This document shows, piece after piece, positions 32,275 to 43,930 of a stretch of 64,000 nucleotides of DNA. The stretch covers positions 118,971,891-119,035,890 of the forward strand of contig OZ020267.1 of assembly GCA_963971225.1 (NCBI GenBank), written 5' to 3'. Numbering within the stretch: position 1 is the first letter of the stretch; the number at the start of each line of letters is the position of its first letter. A program made the position numbers and the translations under genes. The notes below the pieces were generated by a model. The model was not told the origin of the DNA. It saw only the letters and a list, made by a program, of their open reading frames with translations, and made no database searches. This stretch comes from Melieria omissa (Eukaryota > Arthropoda > Insecta > Diptera > Ulidiidae).

Positions 32275-34974
32275 ATGGATTTGGTGGTACTCTTAACTGA
32301 CAGCGCGGACATCAGTTCCAGCAAAAATATAGATAATGTTCTACGCCTGATAGCAGAAAAGGAGGTAAAACTATAAGTAAGGTGCGTTGGGGTACGTTTT
32401 AATTGTCTGCTTCCATAGGATCTAATCAACATTAACTTAGAAGCATTGTTGGCTAAACAATGCCACATCGAGGCGAAGATGAACGGTGTTGGCCGCGCTA
32501 TGGGGACCCTGAGTACCGCATACAATGATTCCAAGTGTCTAAACACGCAAATATCACATACGGCTCAATTAGCGGTGTCTGTTAGTGCAAAAGTGCGACG
32601 ATTGGACTTGGCGCGCAGTCGGGCTTCGGAATGTCAACAACGCGTTCACGACCTGATCGACCTGCAGCTTTGTAGCCAGGGTGTTTTAAAGGCTATTGCC
32701 GAAGAAGACTACGAGAAGGGTGCTGCTCACATTGGCCGATTCCTAGCCATGGATCAGCAGTTGCTACAGCGTACTGCAGATGACGTCCAAGGTTCCGTGA
32801 CATCCGTGAGTGACGCTGTGAACACACTAGAAAACGCAACCACACAAATGCGCGACCTTATAACTCTGCGCTTCGACGAAGCCGTAAACAAGGATGACCT
32901 GGCCTCCGTTGAACGATTTTTTAAGGTATTTCCGCAGCTAGGTTGCCACCAAGAAGGTATGGAAAAGTTCGGTAACTACATCTGCTCTAAAATTGCCGCC
33001 AAAGCACAAAGGGAGTTGCGAGCGACGTTAGACATTGCCAAAGCGGAAAAACGTATGCCAGTAGCTTATGCCGACACGCTTACTACCTTACTTGAGAACT
33101 TTGCGCGTGTGTTGGAAGTAAATCAACCAATCATTGAGCAATGCTACGGTACTGGATTTCTTCTGGATATGATAGCACTTTTACAGCGGGAATGCGATGC
33201 GGAAGTAAAAAATTTAATAATGGAGTTCGGGAAAAGCCGACAAATAGCGCGCCGTATGCAGCAAATCAACGAATGCCAGCGCACTGCCGGAGCTAGTGGT
33301 GTTGGCATACAGAGCCTGGGTCATTACCGCAAGCCATCTGGAGGTTCCGTCGATAAGTTAAACCCCAAAGATATCGACGCCGTCATTGCCGAAATAACTA
33401 TCATGCATTCCCGAATTGAATTGTACTTCCGATTTATGCGGCGTCGAGTAGTGGTACGTAGCGTAATACGTTTAGAGCTAACGCTTAATTTGCAGCTTTG
33501 GCTTTATAACCGTAGGCAGACATAGAGACTAGCACACCAGACAAGGAATCACAACAGCAAAAGCTTAATCAATTAGAAAGACTGCTGGCTAAGTGTGAAC
33601 TCAGCCGCCAAATGCAAGAACTATTGAGCACATATTTGCTCTTCGAGAGGCACGTTATCTTTACGCGGGTTTTTGGAACATAGGTTCTAACATGTTTCCT
33701 TTCGCGATTGCAGGTATTTCATGGAAGAGAGTGTACTAAAGGCCATCGCAATGGATACCCATGAGCCAGGCCAACAGTGTTCCTCAATGGTGGATGATGT
33801 GTTCTTTATATTGCGCAAATCAATACGTCGTTCGCTAACGACACAATCTGTCAATGGCACCTGCGCAGTTATTAACAATACCGCCTCGTGTTTAGATGGC
33901 GATTTTATTAACGCACTGCGAACCCCACTTAAAAGTGGGTACCCCTCAGGCTACATCGATTTAGCGCAAGCATATAGCGCCATTCAGAGCACCCTGCAGC
34001 AGGGTAAGCTACAATCAAGCGACAACGAAAAGGCGCGTAGCAACTTTCTCGTCCAGTTAAACAACGCAGACATGTCTACAGAGTATATAGAAACCCTGTG
34101 GCAGACAATGGAGCAGGAAATTTGCAGCGCATTTCCCACAATGTCAGTCGTGGAGCGGCAAATTGTAGACACCTGTATTGACGAGTTAAAAGCGGTGCGC
34201 GATGCGCTTAAGGCATGCGTGGACTTCGGTATGCAGCAGTTGCGTTCGAGCGCTATCAAGCCGCGCCTCAATCCGTGGGTGGACCAGTTCCTTAACTACA
34301 GCCACTTCCTGACGGAGGTAAATATATAACACTTGTCATGCAGTGTCGAACAGACAGAGATTAAATCACAAACTACCTACTGTAGGACGAACTTGCTGCG
34401 TATGAGGCCGGCGAGACGTTCATTCAGTATCTAATCGTTCAAATAGACGGTTTTCTTAGCTCCTTCAAGAACTCGCTAAGCCCGCGAAATTACGACGCAT
34501 TGGTTAGCATTCTGGCCACTGACGTCACGGTTAGGCTAGAACGCGCAATTAGGAAGACCACATTCAATAGGGTAACTACCCCCCGGCATTTCCTTCACCT
34601 CCCATCAATATATTTGATACGTTTCCTATTCCATGCTCAAAAGCTCGGTGGCCTCGTTCTCGATCAGGAGGTGCGGGCACTGGGTTCTTATTTAACTGGT
34701 GCGACCTCCTGGTCTGTACGCGATAAGACGACGCGGTTGTTGCAAATCGCGACTCTGCTAAACCTGGAGAGGGTTGTGGAGCTGACCGATTACTGGAACC
34801 CTGAAAACAGCAGCGAATTGCGATCGTGGCGCTTGACACCGCATGAGGTGCGGACTATACTGACATTACGGTGAGAGACCCGCTGGAATGGAATACGACA
34901 GCTTAATTCAAATGCCTAACTTTATTTACAGCACCGATTTTCGCATGGAGGACATCAAACGAATACAACTTTAG
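32275..34974 (+). CDS. Cog4: Conserved oligomeric Golgi complex subunit 4
   Basis: Seven exons: 32275-32364, 32419-33453, 33516-33649, 33714-34317, 34386-34571, 34644-34870, 34932-34974; 772 residues, close to the usual COG4 length. COG4 belongs to lobe A of the COG tether that retrieves Golgi enzymes within the stack. Recognised by VRRLDLARSRASECQQRVHD, then GAAHIGRFLAMDQ, YFMEESVLKAIAMDTHEPGQ, SSMVDDVFFILRK and the C-terminal STFNR-like block TTFNRLGGL, TSWSVRDKTTRL, TLLNLERVVELTDYW and EDIKRIQL. The protein is helical, without signal or membrane segments. Intron 3 appears to use a GC donor (GAGAG|GCACGT, 33650) because no GT keeps the conserved FERYFMEE frame. An AATAAA lies at 35075-35080. 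It converges on Grip75. Confidence 0.95.
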
Positions 34975-35074
34975 TCGTCACTATAAAGATTTGCATAGAA
35001 TCAAAACACTTGTTACTGTATTTAATCTTTAATCGATTTATGTATACACAGGTCTCTGCGAGGCGAAGCCTTAA

Positions 35075-35080
35075 AATAAA
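35075..35080 (+). terminator. Likely Cog4 polyadenylation signal
   Basis: AATAAA, 101 bp after the Cog4 stop. Cleavage 15-25 bp downstream would fall on the Grip75 stop codon on the other strand, so the two mRNAs would meet or overlap. Confidence 0.6.
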
Positions 35081-35096
35081 ATAACAAAATTATTAT

Positions 35097-38000
35097 TCAC
35101 TTCTCCGACTTTCGCTTCTTTTTTAAACTGAACCAATGATTAAAGTCCAGACGCAGTAGTAGCTGTGACAGAGGAGTTGTGCTGGGTGCTGCCTTCAATC
35201 CCACCAGCAAATTTATCAATTGGTCAATTAAATTGCTAAAGCTGCGAAAAATCACAAACATAAAACATGTTAAATACGCTCCGTTCATTCATTGGCATCT
35301 AAAGATGCCACAGATTTTGGTGCGACTTATTCAACTGTCGCGACCGCACTCACCGCTCGTCGAGTTTGTCAATAGCGTGATCTACGTTTGTCGGAGGCAG
35401 CTTTTGCTCTAATAAAGAGCAGAGGTCCTCGCACAAGTGGAAAATGTCATTCAAAATCATATACACCGGGTTGCTGGCCGGCAAAGTGCTAGACTGCAGC
35501 ATGCTCAATCTTGTAGCATCTTCCTAAAAATTATTACGAAACTAGAACTAAGTTCTGCTCGTGTTGATAAACGTGGGACTTACATCAGTTAACAAGAAGC
35601 ACAAAGAGAGCACATTGGCCTGGAATATACTGTGCGCTCTTTGAATTTGCTCGAAATCGGCGCGATTGAGTATCGTGTTCAACAATATGCTGAATTGACC
35701 TGTAAGAGACATGTTAGCAAATTGAAGAAACCCAGGAGCCCAGACTACATACTCTCTAAAACATCCACCTGTATATAGTACTGCAAGTTGTCGACAAAAA
35801 ACATTAGCTGGTTTCGTAAGTGCATGACCTTGATGTTTTGCGTCTCGTGCAGCTTGGAGGCGCGCGTCTGCGCACACCATATCATATGGAGCTCGTATTG
35901 CATTTTTTTGATCAGTAAAAGGAATCGAAACAGCACGTTGTACCGTTCCATTACTTTCGGCGAGAACAGCAGGTGCAGGGGCCAGCTGATTTTGTACTGT
36001 AGCTGGACGAACTGCAAGCAACCGAATTCTGGGCTGGCATCCTCCACGCCGTCACCGGATGCTTTGGGCACGTACAGTGAAAATTGTTCCAAATCTTCGG
36101 AGACTCCGACACCGTGCGCTGCTGACTGCCAAAAACAAAAATTCTTATCAATCGCCACATTATTAAATCGCTTTTAGCTATTCTAAAATTTTTGTTATTA
36201 TTATATATTATTGACATAATTTGTATAGCATATATATATATATTGTTAAAATTTTGTTACATATTGCACGATCTGTTCATTTCCTGCGCTAATATCTCGA
36301 TTGTAGTTAAGTTTTATATGTGTAGCTTAAAAAATAAGGGTATTAGAAAGCAACCCACTTCGGCGAAGGAAATGCATTTTGGGCAATTGCTTGCAAAATC
36401 GAATAGTATATAGGAAGAAACAAAAACAAGTGTGAGCAAATATCAACAACAATGTTTGGGTGTATATATTCATATTAAACCCCGTTATAATATTTTGAAA
36501 CGACAATCACATTCGAAATCTGTTTGCTAATATTTAGTAGTTTATTAATATTTAATTCACTTTTCAGTGGGTTTCTGTGTTATAAAGAAAAACCTATGTT
36601 TATTTAGCAATCGCGAAAATAACTTATGCATTTGAGGGTTAAGGGGACGTGAACGTGTTGTTGTCGATAAAACATCGGCATCAACTGTTCACAGAATCAA
36701 TAGTAGAGCAGCCCTAAAAACGTTTTATGTGAAAAAGTCAAAGATCTCAACTGACCCGGTTCTTTAATGGTCTTTGAGCTAAATGGCTTAGTCATGAGTA
36801 GGTATCGGGTTTATATGCAAAAACTATGCAAAAATATGCAAATATGCAGTGCAGATGTTAGCTTATTCTTAATATTTTTCAATAAAAATAGTTTCTGTCT
36901 TGGCCCCGCTCAAATCGAAAGCTCCAAAAAAATATGCACTTGCATATAATTCCAATCCCCAGTCATGAGTGATCAAATTTAAAGTTCTTATTTTCGATGG
37001 GTAACTTATATACTTTTTCTTCGGCAAAAACCTGACTATTGATTTTGAAGTCAGATTTTAAAAACTCTGCTTTATGTTTCTAAACTACCAGTCATCAACA
37101 TTTTAGCCCTTTCCTTCCCATGGTAGCCATATGGCTACTAAATTCAAATTGGGAATTTCGATGTATAATTTTCGATTTTTCCCCATTCTATGAATTGTAT
37201 CGCTTAAAAGAAACATTGTTCTGAGCTTTTTCAGCAAAATATGTAGTTTGTTTTATGGGAACATTGAAAATTGTTAACATTTGTGCAACGGTTCCCGCTC
37301 GACAGGGCAGCAGAATTAAATGGCAAAAATTTAATATTGCTCTATGTATGTAATAACTCTAAAATTCTAACAAATAACTCTAAAAACTTGTAAATAAGGG
37401 ACATTTTGTTTTCATATAAAATATTATTTAATTTTGCTTCATAAAAGCCCAGTGTAGTCTAGTGTAGTATGGCTACCTCCTCCTCGCACCTCCCACTGGA
37501 AAGTCGAAACCGTTTTAAATATGATGCAAAATACTTTTAAATAGTTCTCTCGTTTCAAATAACCAACTTCCAATTTGTTTCTATGGCTATTTCATAATTC
37601 GGGAAGGAAAGGGTTAGGAACGAGTTACTGAGCGAGTCAATTACGCCCAGGCCTGCGCTATAGTTAGAGCGGGTACGCACCTCGAACGCCTTGACAAAGT
37701 CACGTACTTTGTTCTCACTGTATCGGTCCTTGCTGATGAGGTAAGTCTGGCGTATAAACTCTAAAAACAGCTCACCACGACCCAGCAGGTAAAAGTCTTT
37801 AATGAGCTTAAGTTGTTGCACCAAGTCCGCTTGATCCACGGCGATCTCCGAGAGTCGCGTAGTGACGTAGCTCTTGATCTCGTCGACCACTTGCTCGTAG
37901 TGCGAGACGTTCAGCTCGTCGTCGTTGTGCAAGGCTTCGATTTTACCAAAATATATGTGTTCCTTTTCATTCCACAACGAACTCTCGCCGCAAAGGGTAT

Positions 38001-39122
38001 TCCGTTCCCCTTGATTCCATAGCTGCGCATTTTTTCCCATCTTACTGGCGTCCACTTTGAAAATGAGCACTGTCTGACCGACAAAAAGCACTTTTTCGGC
38101 CCAGTTCGCCGAGAGGTAGTGTGGCAGTAGGTCGTAACAAATTTCGTAACGCCAAATATCGGCATATGTACTCGCAACCTCCTGATTTTGTTTTTAATAT
38201 TTATCAAATAAACTTTTTAAAACTGTAATTTGCAATTAAAACTACAGTACCCACCGACATGGTTGTCGTAGTCTGTTTTCCACTGCCAGTGCTGGTGCCT
38301 CTGTCGCTCTCGACAGCGCTATTGTGCGCCTCCGAACACTGGATAAAAAACTCCCCGTACGTATCGATAATTTTGGCGTACAAAATCCAATGGGTGAGTT
38401 GCTTAAGGAAAACCACATTGACTGCTGACTGGATCCTGAAAACGTGTCCAAATTAAGTGTATGAAATAAAACTATGGAACACAAGCGCTTACGTCTTAAT
38501 TGCATTATAGATTCTCTTGTCCCCATGTTGTGTGCTCTGGTACAAATACTGAATGATCCCGCAGCCATGCAGTTTCTGCATCCGAATGCCACGTATAAGC
38601 TTTCGTAGGTAGAGGGCCAGGGGCTCATATACTTCGAGTTGCTGATAAATGAATAGCAGCGACTGAGCGGGATTCTGTAGATAGCGACGCTCCAAATCAG
38701 TGATGTCTGCAAAATACTCTTCCAGTACAGAATCAATGCCGTTGGCAAATGCCTTCAGGTAAAGCCCATTCTGGAGTGGTTCTAAGAGAAGAGTGTGAAT
38801 ACGAGAGGGAATGGAAAAGTGTGTATTGCACTTACCATCTGCGTCGGCAACTGCAGCCGTTAACGGAATACTGTTATTGCTGCCGTACACTTTCGCAAAT
38901 CTAGCAATATCGCGCAGCAAATTGACAATTCCTATAATATTCTGGAGGATTTTCTTCTCACAAGGATGGAGGAACGTCGAAACCGCATCAGATACCTGCA
39001 ATGAACAGTTCAAAAAGCGCGACGCTATTTCAACAGTCGACTTCCATCCATACCACAAATTCTTCGACCAGCAGTCGCTTTGAATGAAGGTTCAGGCAGG
39101 ATAATAACACATCGTGAATCAT
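35097..39122 (-). CDS. Grip75: Gamma-tubulin complex component 4
   Basis: Nine exons on the minus strand: 39122-39054, 38995-38836, 38781-38493, 38435-38255, 38181-about 37564, 36125-35753, 35699-35584, 35523-35354, 35241-35097; about 670 residues. GCP4 is a wedge subunit of the gamma-tubulin ring complex that nucleates microtubules. Hallmarks: N-terminal MIHDVLLSCLN; FLHPCEKKIL; LKAFANGIDSVLEEYF; QKLHGCGIIQYLYQ; the GRIP1 block AEKVLFVGQTVLIFK and IKDFYLLGRGELF; the GRIP2 block ISWPLHLLFSPKVMERYNVL and FVDNLQYYIQVDVLES; and the C-terminal LSQLLLRLDFNHWF. The exon 1 donor (GTATGG or GTGGTA) and the end of exon 5 (GTTATT proposed) are uncertain. The 1.4-kb intron 5 (37563-36126) holds only AT-rich sequence. 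Confidence 0.93.
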
Positions 39123-39351
39123 TTTAATAACAGTCACAACAAAATCAGCGATCGCTGACAAAATTATAAGGACAAATCGTTTTCCAGATTTCGTATTTTA
39201 AGACTGGTTAAATTCACCACAAAGTAAATCGATGATGCCAGATGGAACAAAAATTAATAGTCTAAGCGTGAGTGATTTTATCATAGTGAAATTCAATTCA
39301 CCATGGATTTTCTAAAATTTATAAAACGAATCAAGTAACAACTAGTAAAAG
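39123..39351. other. Grip75 upstream region
   Basis: Short upstream region of Grip75 with no recognised element; catagtgaaatt near 39284 echoes the terminus of repeat family A. Confidence 0.4.
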
Positions 39352-40096
39352 CCATAGTGAAATTAATAAAGTGTGCCAGATAGCAGGAACTCTCTCTTCA
39401 TCGTATACTTATTTTCTGACAGTTCTTGCCATTATGCTGACAAATGTCAACGTTCATAGCCTGTCTGTGATGTATGAAAAAATTTCAAAATAAATTTATG
39501 TTTTAAAATACGTTCTGCACCAAAACCGACAAAAAAGCAACTACATGGCTGTAGAAAAGTGCTATCTCTGCAAAACAAAAACGACCGGCAATGCAGTTTC
39601 TGTTTTTGTTACTTAAAAGACATTACGAAAATATATATTTCTGGAGTACTGAAAGTCAATTTTAAATTCTGTGCTATTTTAGCGACAACAAAAAAAAAGG
39701 TTAATCGTACTGACACAAATAAGTTGACACTTTGATAATTGCTACTCAGAGAAATAAGTGTACGTCATCTACCTGGTACACTTTATTGATTTCACTATGG
39801 TATGGGTGCACTATTAATGTATTTTATGTTAGAAAAACATGGAAACTGCATTGCCGGTCGTTTTTTTTACAGAGATAGCACGTTTTTCCTGGCATGTAAT
39901 TTGGTTTTTTTTTTTGTCGGTTTTGGTGCAGAACGTCTTTTTTAAACAAAAATTTTGTTGGAAATTTTTTCCTACAGCACAGACGGGTTATGAACTCTGA
40001 CATTTGTCAGCATATTGACAATAACTGTCAGAAAATAAGTGTAGGATGAAGAGAGACGCTCCTGCTATTTGGCACACTTTATTAATTTCACTATGG
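39352..40096. repeat. Repeat family A with inverted partial copy
   Basis: ccatagtgaaattaataaag at 39352 opens a full copy that closes with atttcactatgg at 39799. A partial copy of its left arm then follows in inverted orientation (about 39835-40096), ending attaatttcactatgg. The two left arms (39352-39605 and 39835-40096) could form a hairpin of about 250 bp stem. Non-coding. Confidence 0.75.
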
Positions 40097-41564
40097 TTGA
40101 AACCAGCTTCTTTTGGTATTAAGTAATCGTTAAAGTCAAGCTTGATACTGTAGTGGCAATTGCATTATAAAACAAGTTTCACATATTTTGTATTTGTTTT
40201 AGAGCCTCAACTCCAGCCTCCAATTTTAGAACTACCTCTTTCTATAAAACGTCATAAAGTGAGGGGTTCGGAAAATCAAAATCGATCAATGCATCTGATT
40301 TAAACAAACTAAGTTTTAATTTGCTGTAAGTATTTTGCTTACAGAAATGAATGAATTAAATGGTTTCGTTTTGCTTCATGAATTTGAACTTTGGTTAAAA
40401 TAAAATACTGTTTTATTTTATAAAAATTACACATTCATAGCATGAGTATAGGCTCAGTGTTTCCTGGAACCTTTCCCAGTCTGTTTTCCTGGGATTTCTC
40501 AGAATTTTCCTAACTGAAGCGGAGCCTTCAATGTCCAAATGTATTATTCTATGATCCGACATTGAAGGCTCACAAGACACTCTCTAGTTTTTAACCAGCT
40601 CGGAGCTAAGAGTGTTTCCTAGGGTAAAGTCTAGGGCCTCCTCTCTCGAACTGGTTACAAACTTTGGTATAGTCCCCACGTCAAAAATTTATGGTTTATT
40701 ACTGCAAATCATTCCCGTTCTTTTCTTACATCTTTATGCCCATGTAAGAAAAATACATACAGATCACTCTCATGATCTAGGAACTAGTTGGTGCTCGAGC
40801 ATGGTCAGGTGAGAAAAATTTTGGACTAATCCTAAAAATCAAATTTGCATGTTGGGTTTCTGTGGTGCTAGCTAACTAAAGCTAGAAAGCTGACAAATGG
40901 GTAATAAAATAAAAACAAAAATGGGAAAAATTAAAAATAAATCGTTACTGTAGTTATGATTCTTATGCAAACAAATAATATTTGGTCAAAAGCAATAACC
41001 GCCTAAGTCGAAAATTGCTGTTTCGAGAAATCTCGTTTTAAAGTTTTAGCGCGTAGTGTGTTCATTATGGGAATGCGACTAGGTTTTTATTAATAACTTT
41101 TTTTATTTTAAAGTTACAAACTCCCCGATTTTTCACAAACTTAGAGCACAGTCAAGGGAACGTGGTGGCATCCATAATTCAATTTCTTCTTAAGTCGACT
41201 TAAACGGTTATTGCTTTTGACCACAGATATGTGTACAAGAGTGTGCAAATCGTTGTTAGAATTTTTGACTGTTTTTGTTGTTACTTTTGATTTAGAATTA
41301 AAATGTAAAACTAAATCGAAAATCATTTGACCAAACATAGTGGATCAACAAGAAAAGGAAGGAATACCTCGTATCTTATAGCACCGACTTTATGAGCACA
41401 CCTTAAACGAAAGAAATAATTTTAGTTGTCATAGAAACATCAGGGAAAATGGGAAAATTACAAAAATAAAATCAATCAATTTTTCATTCAGTGCATTAGT
41501 TTTGCTCCTATTGAAAAATTTGCATTTTGAACAAAATTTAAGTTAAGCGAAATCTAGTATTGCA
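40097..41564. other. No gene; two inverted repeats
   Basis: gagccttcaatgtc (40520-40533) is inverted at 40558-40571 with a 24-nt loop. tggtcaaaagcaataaccg (about 40984-41002) is inverted at about 41204-41222. No coding sequence is supported. Confidence 0.45.
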
Positions 41565-42314
41565 ATGGAAGCTCCAAGTATGGCTTGTCTTTCGGAAGTA
41601 TATAATTCAATAATTTAATTGTATGTGTTGTAGTTCCTATAACGAATGATTTAGAGAAGCGGATTTCGGAGGCGTTTTGTATATTCGACCATCATGGCGA
41701 TAAGCGAATTGATATTCGCGAAGTTGGCACAGTTTTACGATTTTTGGGTTGTGTGCCGACAGAACAACAAATAAATGAAATTATAGCTGCGACCGAATTT
41801 GAGGACTCCAGTGGAGAAGTTCATCTCTTGAAATTTATGCCACATGTTTCACAGATGATATTAGAACGACAGTGAGTTCATCACATTTTAATGTCTTCAG
41901 GTGACTTCAAGTACACAAACTTATAGAATGGAGCCAGCACCACCGGAAAAAATATTAGAAGCATTTCACGTGCTAGATCCTGAAAGAAGAGGCTACATCA
42001 CTAAGGAATATATGAGCAAGCTCATGATGGAAGAAGGTGAGCCGTTCTCACAAGAAGAACTCGACGAAATGTTGGCTGTTGCTATTGATCCTCTTACGGG
42101 AAATATACCATATGAATTCTATTTGAACCAATTAATGGTAAGCATTGGTAGATGGATTTTTTGCACAAAAATCAAATTGCACAGCCTTGTTTCCTCGTAC
42201 ATATTCAAGCACCGTCCTTCAGAACCAATATTCGACGTCGCTGAAAAATTGCTAATCGAAAAAACCAAAATAGCCAAAAGTTCAAAAACTTCTAAGTTTC
42301 GTTTTGATCTATGA
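41565..42314 (+). CDS. DRC8: Dynein regulatory complex protein 8-like (EFCAB2)
   Basis: Four exons: 41565-41577, 41634-41871, 41927-42137, 42210-42314; 188 residues with phases closing. DRC8 (EFCAB2) is a calmodulin-like subunit of the nexin-dynein regulatory complex of motile axonemes, so expression in testis is expected. Markers: LEKRISEAFCIFDHHGDKRI, VGTVLRFLGCVPTEQQINEI, EKILEAFHVLDPERRGYITK and EPFSQEELDEMLAVAIDP. The first EF loop (DHHGDKRIDIRE) keeps acidic positions 1, 5, 9 and 12; the second (LDPERRGYITKE) is degenerate, as in the family. The 13-base first exon (MEAP plus one base) is inferred from a GTATGG donor needed for frame. The last intron could be read through in frame, but removing it gives NQLMHRPSEPIFDVA, which looks better. 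AATAAA at 42357-42362. Confidence 0.85.
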
Positions 42315-42356
42315 TTTTAACCTTAATTTGGTTTTGAAATTTCAGGTTTATCTATA

Positions 42357-42362
42357 AATAAA
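42357..42362 (+). terminator. DRC8 polyadenylation signal
   Basis: AATAAA, 43 bp after the stop codon. Confidence 0.6.
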
Positions 42363-42418
42363 AGGTAAAGAAGCTAATCACATATATACTCGTATCCACG
42401 TGTATATAAAATCATATA

Positions 42419-42476
42419 CCAAACCTACTTATATGAATATCCAAACCTACTTATATGAATATATAAGTAGGTTTGG
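42419..42476. repeat. Direct repeat plus perfect hairpin
   Basis: ccaaacctacttatatgaat (+at) occurs twice in tandem (42419-42440 and 42441-42462). The second copy runs into its own reverse complement: 16-bp arms 42441-42456 and 42461-42476 around the loop gaat. Confidence 0.8.
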
Positions 42477-42599
42477 TTTATATGCATTGAGTCTCTGCCG
42501 CCAATGCCGTGGACTGCGGTCAATACATAATTTAAGTATTTGAAAATAAACATTTAAATCGAATAAACTTTGTTTTATTGTTTGTCCCAATATTTGTAA

Positions 42600-43205
42600 T
42601 TTCAATTATAATAATAATTTAATTGACTGGCACGACAGCCCGCTCACGCGAGACTAACTGTCAAACCTAAATTGGAGCGTCAGCGGCAAACAACTGTCAA
42701 AATTGCTTCATGCCCATACAAATTGTATGGGGCAACCGCAATTGAAACGCTCTGACGCTGAGCTATTCGAATTTCCAATTTTGACAGCGCGTTAGCAGTT
42801 GAAGTTGGCTGCGAGAAACAAAAACGCCTGTGATTTATATTTGATTTGATTTAAATTGTGAGGAATTTATTCAAATAAGAGCTAAGTTTTGCAAAATAAT
42901 AATAGATTGTTGGTTTTTTGGCAACTAAACAGATATTTTTTTGACAACGCAACGCTTCAATTTCGGTATGCCGCACTGAGCGAGAGCGTTGCGTCAGAAA
43001 ACGCAACGCTCCAATTTAGGTTTGACTGTAAGGCCTAGCTTCCCGCAACCACCCGTGTTGTGCGGGTGAATTTGTACGCGGGTGGAAGGGACCTACAGTT
43101 TTATGCCGGTTCCGAACGGCAGGTTGGGAGCTCTTTCATAAGCAATTTTTATTCTCAGAGGTTTGCCATTTCCAGCTGAGAGGACAGCCACCGAAAGAGA
43201 AACCT
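42600..43205 (-). repeat. tRNA-derived SINE body, interrupted
   Basis: On the minus strand: aatggcaaacctctgagaat, then gctcccaacctgccgttcgg, ctgtaggtcccttccacccg, ggtggttgcgggaagctagg and, after the Harbinger-like MITE, gtctcgcgtgagcgggctgt and an (AAT)n-like tail. The same body without the MITE is at 58033-58206. The tRNA-like head is not clear. Ends approximate. Confidence 0.75.
42658..43028. mobile_element. Harbinger-like MITE with TAA duplication
   Basis: Inverted ends ctgtcaaacctaaattggag (+cgt) and acgctccaatttaggtttga (+ctg), 371 bp, flanked by TAA (42655-42657 and 43029-43031). The SINE copy at 58033-58206 shows the empty site (gagactaaggcc in reverse), confirming both the insertion and the 3-bp target. 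TWA targets are typical of PIF/Harbinger. Confidence 0.88.
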
Positions 43206-43922
43206 AGTTTTCCCGTTATTTTTTATTACAGGCGGTATTTTAACCTCAATCATAAACATCGTAAAAAACCCTTAATTGTGATCCAGAGCCTTAAATAACA
43301 CAGGGCAACAAATTTCGATGGTACATTTCTGCTATTATTTCGATAAGAAAAGGAATCACACCAATTAACTTTTCTGTGTTGTATTACTTGATGTTTCCGC
43401 TTTCGTGTTATACCTAACTCGATAATTGATTTACGAAAAAGGTCCATGTTTATCAACATCAAAGAAAACGCCTTGAAATTCCATATTTTCTGACTTTAAG
43501 GTCAAATTACCGCGGAATTGTTAAATTTATAAAAATAAATTACATTGGAAAAGAAGCCGTGAGGTGTTCCAAATGACACAACGTGAAAATCATGTCAACT
43601 GGGTTATTGGTTTAGATATTACAATCCTAAACGTGGAAAAAGTCAGGAAAAATCCGAAAAAGTGACACGTCCATTTTTTGCGAAAACGTAAACAGAGTTT
43701 GAAAAATGCTTTGCGGATTCGAAATCAGCCGTTCCTAATCACCGTAAAACTAAGGTCAAAACCAGAAAAGCCATTTTGCTGTTGATCAATCTTCACAGGA
43801 GGTGATTTAGTCAGCTCTTTTCCGACTGCTGACTAAAGAATTTGTTGCCTTTTTGCCACCTCTATGTTCTACACACGGTAATATTTGAGTACAATTATAT
43901 ACATACATACCTTACATGCTAA
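43206..43922. other. No gene recognised
   Basis: AT-rich intergenic sequence without recognisable content up to the 8-bp duplication of the P-like element. Confidence 0.4.
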
Positions 43923-43930
43923 GAATATTC

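Noticed and set aside
41370..41564. Search for a longer 5' exon of DRC8
   Set aside because: The ATG at 41565 with a 13-base exon satisfies frame and splice signals; nothing upstream is in frame without stops.
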